A DNA stretch of 64,000 nt. It comes from Erinaceus europaeus (lineage: Eukaryota > Chordata > Mammalia > Eulipotyphla > Erinaceidae). Below are positions 59,438 through 64,000 of the stretch, in pieces (the stretch's first letter is position 1; the number at the start of each line of letters is the position of its first letter). The notes beneath the pieces were generated by a model. That model ran no database searches, was not told where the DNA came from, and saw only the letters and a list, made by a program, of their open reading frames with translations. The position numbers were made by a program, and so were the translations under genes. Location of the stretch: positions 110,894,353 to 110,958,352 of the forward strand of contig NC_080172.1 of NCBI RefSeq assembly GCF_950295315.1, written 5' to 3'.

Positions 59438-60190
59438 TTATTTATTGAAAAAGGGAGACATTAACAAGACTCTAGGATAGGAGGGGTACAACTCCACACA
59501 CCATTTCCACCACCAAATCTCTATATCCCATCTCCTCCCCTGATAGCTATCCCATTCTTTATACCTTTGGGAGTATTGTCCCAAGGACATTGTGGGTTGC
59601 AGAAGGTGGAAGGTCTGGCTTCTGTAATTGCTTCTCTGGTGAACAAGGGCTTTGACTGATCTGTCCATACTCCCAGCCTGCCTCTCACTTTCCTTAGTAT
59701 GCTGTGTCTCTGGGGAAGCAGAGCACCCCAGAGAAACATTGTTGGGGTCCTCTGTCCAGGGAAGTCTGGCATCTGGAACCTGGTGGCTGAAAAGTGAGTT
59801 AACGAACAAAGCCAAACAAATTGTTGAACAATTATGGACCTAAAGGCTGGAATAGTGTGCATGAAGTGTTGGGGGGTACTCCCTGCAGACTATTGTGTAC
59901 TTTTTCTTTCAGGTATATATTTTTCCCTAGTTTATGGATACGTGTGAACATATGCTGTATCTCACAGGGCCTCGTCTATATCTAGGTTTTGCAGCTTTGT
60001 TAGGAAGTGAACCACCTGGACTGGAATTAGAGAATACTATGAAAGGAAAGGTCTCACCTCAGTAATGAAGCTGAAGGGTTGTCATCCCACACCTCAAGTC
60101 TCTGAACACAGTCTGAAGTGAAGCATGTTGAGGTGGCACTCATTGCATTGATTAATATGTGATTGTTGTATGCAATGTTATTTTTTATGT
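59438..60190 (-). mobile_element. L1 long-type 3' UTR copy (right arm)
   Basis: Inverted counterpart of 32055-32815. Confidence 0.75.
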
Positions 60191-60231
60191 TTTTTTATTG
60201 GGGACTTCGTGTTTTACATTCAACAGTAAGT

Positions 60232-61101
60232 ATGCCACACCTGTCTGGCCAGATAGGCAGGCCACGACCGCGGTGTGACAAAACAGTGCGGGTGACCTGG
60301 TTAGGGAACCGGACAGGGGCCTTACAAGCTCCTGTACGGAAGACCGTACCCAAGATAGGTGGTGGACAGAAGCCTGGATATTTGTGCGGACGGATCCCTG
60401 GGTCTCCCGGTTGGCGGAAAGGCCTTGGATGGCTAGGTGGACTTGGTTTCGCTTCTGAAAGCTTACTGTTGTTGTTTATCATGCTTTATGCAGGCCACCC
60501 AGGGAATGTCCAGGAGACTCCGGAGACGCTTATAGTGCAACCCCCCAAGTCTAGTCTGGACATTCCAGATGGGACCCCACTGGATGAAAAGCCCCTTACA
60601 ACAGTAAATCCCAGCACTTCAAGCCCCAATGACTTGGCTATCCAGGTTGAGCAAGGACTGAGCACTATTCTCAGAAATATTACATTCAATCATACAGACA
60701 ATGGTCCTTTAGCTTTCCCAGGAAACATGTTACATAGCAACCCTGAAATGCACCTGCATATTGTCTTAGGTAGATTACAGGAAAGTGAGCTTGGCATAAG
60801 GATCAGAACAAGGCGCCGTGTTCCCACTAGTGCCCCCCCTATTCTGGGTATTAAGGTCCAGTGCTTGGAAGGAGAAAGAATAGCCTTTTGGATAAATGAG
60901 AGCAGTGAAAGCATTTAGTTCTTACTGATAAATTGACTTTTGTCTGAAACCAAAGGGATGTGGTTAATAACCCATGAAAGAACAGTATGGCTGTGCTTTC
61001 GTTTTGATGGTAGTTGTATGCCTTCAGTTCCTCCTGTCTGTGTTACTTATAAAAAATGTACCCTGCGTACTTTGTGGTCAACTGACTTGGCCAGCTTTTG
61101 A
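60232..61101 (+). pseudogene. U3-encoded superantigen-like reading frame with two stops
   Basis: The ATG uses one host A plus the first TG of the LTR, the same arrangement as the MMTV superantigen start at the LTR edge. 228 codons are open to TAG 60916-60918. After a second stop (TGA 60934-60936) the same frame stays open to TGA 61099-61101, giving a frame of 289 codons in all. Visible traits: a basic N-terminus of about 64 residues, a hydrophobic segment at residues 65-87 ('SLLLLFIMLYAG' core), no signal peptide, and a C-terminal part with N-glycosylation sites at 149, 153 and 222. A furin-type RTRR lies at 192-195. This suits a type II membrane glycoprotein. MMTV superantigen presents on MHC II and stimulates T cells by V-beta. 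Homology to it is inferred from position and topology, not from alignment; the stops suggest this copy is inactive. Confidence 0.6.
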
Positions 61102-61276
61102 TTTATGCTTCTTTGTTATGCTATTATAAAAAGAATCTCTATATCAGTAAAAGATTGCAGCAGCATTGAAACTCATGTGTCTCAGTGTTGTCTGTCGCGC
61201 CGAATCCACCTCCCACCTATAAGTCTCATTCTCCCTGGATCGGCCTGCTGAGCCCCCAGTTGGGTGGTCGGCGGCA
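60233..61276 (+). repeat. ERV-B 5' LTR, 1044 bp
   Basis: Begins TGCCACACCTG and ends GGTCGGCGGCA. The long U3 carries an open frame (separate entry). TATAAAAAG at 61125-61133 is the promoter. A variant poly(A) signal AGTAAA may lie near 61148. Size, U3 coding capacity and end sequences are all like MMTV, unlike the 335-bp ERV-A LTR. Confidence 0.85.
61125..61133 (+). promoter_or_regulatory. ERV-B LTR TATA box
   Basis: TATAAAAAG about 150 bp before the LTR end, at the place expected for the U3/R promoter. Confidence 0.7.
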
Positions 61277-61278
61277 CC

Positions 61279-61297
61279 TGGCGCCTTGAACAGGGAC
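61279..61297 (+). other. ERV-B primer-binding site, tRNA-Lys3 type
   Basis: TGGCGCCTTGAACAGGGAC, two bases after the LTR. It matches the Lys3 site except for one substitution/insertion (C replaced by TT). Confidence 0.85.
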
Positions 61298-61301
61298 TTG
61301 A

Positions 61302-61313
61302 AGACAGGTGAGT
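61302..61313 (+). promoter_or_regulatory. ERV-B major splice donor
   Basis: AGACAG then GTGAGTAT at 61308, a strong donor in the leader between primer site and gag, as used for subgenomic env-type mRNAs. Confidence 0.65.
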
Positions 61314-61400
61314 ATATTGTCAGGAGGGGATCGGTTCCTGCCGGAGGGTGCTGCAGACCCGCCAGAAGTATTTGGTTAAGGGCAGGTAATCATTAACAGT

Positions 61401-61982
61401 ATGGGATTGTCAGGATCAAAGGGAAAATGTATGTTCCTCTCAGTATTGCGGCACATGCTGTTAGAGCGTGGGCTCCGAGTGTCAGAAGACACTGCCGCAG
61501 AATTTTATGCTAGGTTAGAAGAAGCCATAAATAGGATGATGCCCCAAAGTGAAGGGACAGCCATATTATTAAAGCAATTGGCTTGAGAAAATGCCAATCA
61601 GCTGTGTCGGGACCTAATTCGTCCCATACGTAGGACAGGGTCCCTACAGGATTACATACGAGCCTGTGCTGATGCCTCACCTGCGGTGGTACAGGGAATG
61701 GCATATGCAGCTGCAATGCATCGTACCCCCATTACCAAATTTATCAAGACTACTTATGGGGGTGGGCGGTCAGACAAAGACCTGAACTGCTTTGGTTGCG
61801 GTAAGCCTGGTCATAAAAGAGCAGCATGTCCCAATAAAGGCCAGAACAGAGAGTCGGCCAGTAGGGGTGTGGCACCAGGAATATGTCCCCGATGTAATAA
61901 AGGGAGACATTGGAAAAATGAATGCAGGTCAAAGTTCCACAAAGATGGGACCACTTTAAAGGAAACAGAGACAAAAAACTAA
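61401..61982 (+). pseudogene. gag: ERV-B gag, internally deleted, one stop
   Basis: ATG 61401 starts MGLSGSKGK, a myristoylated matrix N-terminus. After about 42 matrix residues it passes straight into capsid C-terminal sequence ('[16 protein letters not shown]'). The rest of matrix, the middle domains and most of capsid are missing (only 194 codons in all, against roughly 500-600 in betaretroviruses). A TGA at 61584-61586 interrupts it. Then the nucleocapsid follows with two zinc knuckles, [14 protein letters not shown] (61788-61829) and [14 protein letters not shown] (61887-61928). TAA 61980-61982 directly follows the slippery site. It could not assemble a normal core. Confidence 0.8.
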
Positions 61983-62018
61983 TTGAGGGGCTGCCTCTCA
62001 GCCCCACGCCAAGAGAGG
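61973..62018 (+). promoter_or_regulatory. Gag-pro -1 ribosomal frameshift signal: slippery site plus pseudoknot
   Basis: Heptamer AAAAAAC at 61973-61979. Eight bases later, stem 1 pairs GGGGCTG (61987-61993) with CAGCCCC (61999-62005). The 5-nt loop CCTCT (61994-61998) can pair with AGAGG (62014-62018) as stem 2. All pairs are Watson-Crick. This is the H-type pseudoknot layout used by MMTV-like viruses, and gag (frame 0) and pro (-1) are in the right phases. Confidence 0.85.
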
Positions 62019-62800
62019 ATCCAAAAGGGACAGAATGTCCAGACGCAGGGACACAGATTGAGCCCCCCTCTAAAACTATTCATGACCTTCCTCGAGCCAC
62101 CCCGGGTAGTGCAGGGCTTGATCTCGCAGCACAGAAGGACTATGTGTTGTCACCCCTGGATGGAATAGTGGTAATAGAGACTTGGGTTAAGGGCTCCTTA
62201 CCATCAGGGCTGTTTGGGTTGATTTTAGGCAGAAGCTCTGGAAAGGACAAAGGTGTAGAAGTCATACCAAGAGTGATAGACGCAGATACCCGGGATGATA
62301 TAAAAATTTTGTGTAGAGCCCTGAGAGAGGCTGTAATCATCAGAAAAGGACAAAGGATTGCACAGATCATATTGCTCCCCTATGTAAATTTGCCCAATCC
62401 AATTTTGATGCAGTCCAGAGAGGGGCAGTTTGGCTCCTCTGACGTTGTGGCATGGACTCAGGAAATTACTGCAGCAAGGCCGTTTCTTGAAATACACATT
62501 CAGGGAAAACCTATAAAAGGGTTGTTGGATACAGGAGCAGATAAAACCTGTATAGCAGGAAAAGACTGGCCTCAGGCATGGCCAGTCATCAGAACAGATT
62601 CAACCTTAATGGGTCTAGGGATGGCAGCTAATGTGGCCAAAAGCTCTGGGATCATTCCCTGGAGACATGGAAAAAAGACAGGGCATATACAGCCCTATGT
62701 AATTCCCTCATTGCCTTTTTCTTTGTGGGGGCGAGACATTATGCAGGACTTAAATCTCGCCCTGACCACTGACAATGTAGAGGACCAATATTTTTCATAG
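61979..62800 (+). CDS. pro: ERV-B pro: dUTPase plus aspartic protease, open
   Basis: Entered by -1 frameshifting; the frame is open from before 61922 to TAG 62798-62800. The first half is dUTPase with '[12 protein letters not shown]', '[15 protein letters not shown]' and '[12 protein letters not shown]'. The second half is protease with active site 'LLDTGADKT' (about 62524-62550) and the C-terminal '[10 protein letters not shown]' motif (about 62726-62755). Those are the hallmarks of the betaretroviral pro gene: dUTPase removes dUTP and protease cuts Gag and Pol. All visible motifs are intact and no stop interrupts, in contrast to the damaged gag. Confidence 0.85.
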   Translation, partial: LIEGLPLSPTPREDPKGTECPDAGTQIEPPSKTIHDLPRATPGSAGLDLAAQKDYVLSPLDGIVVIETWVKGSLPSGLFGLILGRSSGKDKGVEVIPRVIDADTRDDIKILCRALREAVIIRKGQRIAQIILLPYVNLPNPILMQSREGQFGSSDVVAWTQEITAARPFLEIHIQGKPIKGLLDTGADKTCIAGKDWPQAWPVIRTDSTLMGLGMAANVAKSSGIIPWRHGKKTGHIQPYVIPSLPFSLWGRDIMQDLNLALTTDNVEDQYFS

Positions 62801-64000
62801 GGGCCATTGATAATTTATATGCAGATAGCATTCCATGGAAGTCATCTGAACCTGTATGGCAAAATCAATGGCCCCTCACCATGGAAAAAATAGAAGCCAT
62901 ACAACAAATTGTGAAAGAACAAGTGGATAAGAGACATTTGAAAGAAAGCAATAGTCCTTGGAATACACCGGTTTTTGTAATTAAAAAGAAATCAGGCAAA
63001 TGGAGATTGCTGCAAGACTTAAGAGCAGTTAATACCACTATGGAAGACATGGGAGCCCTGCAGCCGGGGCTTCCTTCTCCTGTGGCTATTCCTAGAAATT
63101 ATCATATTATAGTTATAGACTTGCAAGATTGTTTCTTTACTATCAAATTAAATCCCATAGATTGTAAAAGGTTTGCATTCTCTGTTCCCTCAGTTAATCA
63201 TAAAGAGCCTTGTAAAAGATATGAATGGCAGGTGTTGCCTCAAGGCATGAAAAACAGTCCTACGTTGTGCCAGAAATTTGTAGATATGGCTGTTTCCCCC
63301 CTTAGGCATGGATATCCAGAGGCATATATCATACATTTTATGGACGATATTTTGATTGGGCATGAAGACATTAATCAGGCTAGACAAATATTAAGAGAAA
63401 TGACTGTGTCTCTAGAAAAGTTTGGGCTAAGTCTAGCCCCAGACAAGATACAAGAAAATAGACCAATTCAGTATTTGGGACACAAGATACATGAAGGATA
63501 TTTAACGTCTCAGCATGCCCACATTCGTAGGGACAAATTAAATACTTTAAATGACTTCCAGAAATTGCTGGGAAACATTAATTGGGTTAGACCATATTTG
63601 AAAATCACAACCGGAGAATTAAGCCCCATATTTGATATATTACATGGGGATTCACATCCTAAGTCAAAAAGACAGCTGACCCCTGAGGCCACAGCTGCAC
63701 TACAATTGGTGGAGGAAAGGCTAGAACAGGCTAGACTACATCAAGTGAATTACGCCATACCTTGGGCATTGCTCATAATGAAAACTGCTTATACACCCAC
63801 AGGATGCCTGTGGCAAGATGCTCTGCTAGAATGGGTCCATCTGCCCCACTCTCCATCAAAAGGTCTCATCTCATATCCGAGCCTGGTAGCCCAATTGATA
63901 GTCAAGGGAAGGACAAGATCAAAAGAAATATTTGGAAGAGATATGCAAGAAATAGTAATTCCTTACTCTAGGTTACAATTTGAACAATTGTTACAAGAAA
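62773..64000 (+). CDS. pol: ERV-B pol: reverse transcriptase, open to the window edge
   Basis: Frame is -1 to pro. I read every codon from 62773 to 64000 and saw no stop (about 409 codons). RT motifs: '[20 protein letters not shown]' near 62950, '[11 protein letters not shown]' near 63113 (first catalytic Asp), '[12 protein letters not shown]' near 63237 and the catalytic box FMDD at 63337-63348, where most betaretroviruses have YMDD. '[12 protein letters not shown]' and '[14 protein letters not shown]' mark palm and thumb. The connection region follows to the edge. RNase H, integrase and everything downstream are outside. Likely recent and potentially able to make RT. Confidence 0.85.

Larger units (their letters stand above)
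55829..60232 (-). repeat. Right arm of the large inverted duplication
   Basis: Reverse-complement copy of 32012-35787. It differs by a solo LTR plus 6-bp duplication (about 374 bp), a SINE plus 16-bp duplication (about 349 bp) and a shorter AT-repeat. After removing those the arms agree to within about 100 bp in length. Scattered substitutions suggest a few percent divergence. Confidence 0.85.
60233..64000 (+). mobile_element. ERV-B: young MMTV-type betaretroviral provirus, 5' part
   Basis: 5' LTR 60233-61276, primer site 61279-61297, splice donor 61308, gag 61401-61982, pro in the -1 frame to 62800, and pol in a further -1 frame open to the window end. Three successive -1 frames and a dUTPase-protease are the betaretrovirus layout. 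It inserted into the L1 tail of the right duplication arm (the site is uninterrupted at 32012 in the left arm). The 3' half lies outside the window. Confidence 0.88.

Noticed and set aside
60482..60918. Env surface-protein fragment
   Set aside because: The frame lies inside the LTR, upstream of the TATA box and primer site, so an LTR-encoded gene is the simpler reading.
62786..62800. Pro-pol frameshift slippery site
   Set aside because: The run of five T near the pro stop does not fit a canonical X-XXY-YYZ heptamer in frame, so I do not claim the exact site although pol is in the -1 frame.

Overview
This is mammalian, retrotransposon-dense nuclear DNA. The SINE types point to a hedgehog-like eulipotyphlan (Erinaceus-type). 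One is a minus- or plus-oriented unit reading 'gattgaacctgggactt ... gcataaccattatgctat'. The other is tRNA-derived with a B box and the phrase 'gaagcaggtctgcaggtgtc'. The species call rests on pattern recognition, not on a search. No bacterial genes, CRISPR arrays or standalone RNA genes are present.

Layout. (1) 1-1068, minus: the 5'-truncated end of a Jockey/CR1-superfamily-like non-LTR element whose reverse-transcriptase frame is completely open and runs off the left edge. (2) 1070-5500: ERV and L1 debris, two SINEs, and the probable promoter and non-coding exon of a PRAME-family gene. (3) 5521-13066, plus: an apparently intact three-coding-exon PRAME-family leucine-rich-repeat gene (497 codons). 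Its 5-kb intron holds L1 tails and a decayed minus-strand ERV (ERV-D). (4) 13.1-16.0 kb: old L1 tails. (5) 16.0-32.1 kb: a nearly full-length plus L1 (L1-a) split by an L1 tail and by a full-length minus L1 (L1-b, 6.9 kb, 12-bp target duplication), then a second truncated plus L1 (L1-d). (6) 32.0-35.8 kb and 55.8-60.2 kb: two arms of a large inverted duplication about 20 kb apart. (7) 35.8-49.8 kb: a spacer with SINEs, a CTCF-like site, L1-f (full-length, interrupted by non-autonomous ERV-C) and a deleted minus L1-g. (8) 49.8-55.8 kb: ERV-A, a betaretrovirus-like provirus with two LTRs, broken gag/pro/pol and no env. (9) 60.2 kb to the right edge: ERV-B, a much younger MMTV-type betaretroviral provirus. 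It has a 1.04-kb LTR, a Lys3-type primer site, an internally deleted gag, a frameshift pseudoknot, an open dUTPase-protease frame and an open pol frame running off the right edge.

How the parts relate. The only host gene seen is the PRAME-like gene. Everything else is mobile DNA nested in mobile DNA, so relative ages can be read. L1-a predates L1-b. The inverted duplication predates the solo LTR and SINE found only in its right arm, and it also predates the ERV-B insertion that interrupts that arm. Two L1 lineages co-occur with unrelated 3' UTRs: a short type of about 0.28 kb and a long type of about 1.36 kb. Isolated copies of the long tail could easily be mistaken for an independent repeat.

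Most notable: the open Jockey-like RT frame in a mammalian context, and an LTR-encoded reading frame in ERV-B that starts at the first base of U3. The latter has the placement, type II membrane topology, glycosylation sites and furin-like site expected of an MMTV superantigen-like gene, but it carries two in-frame stops.
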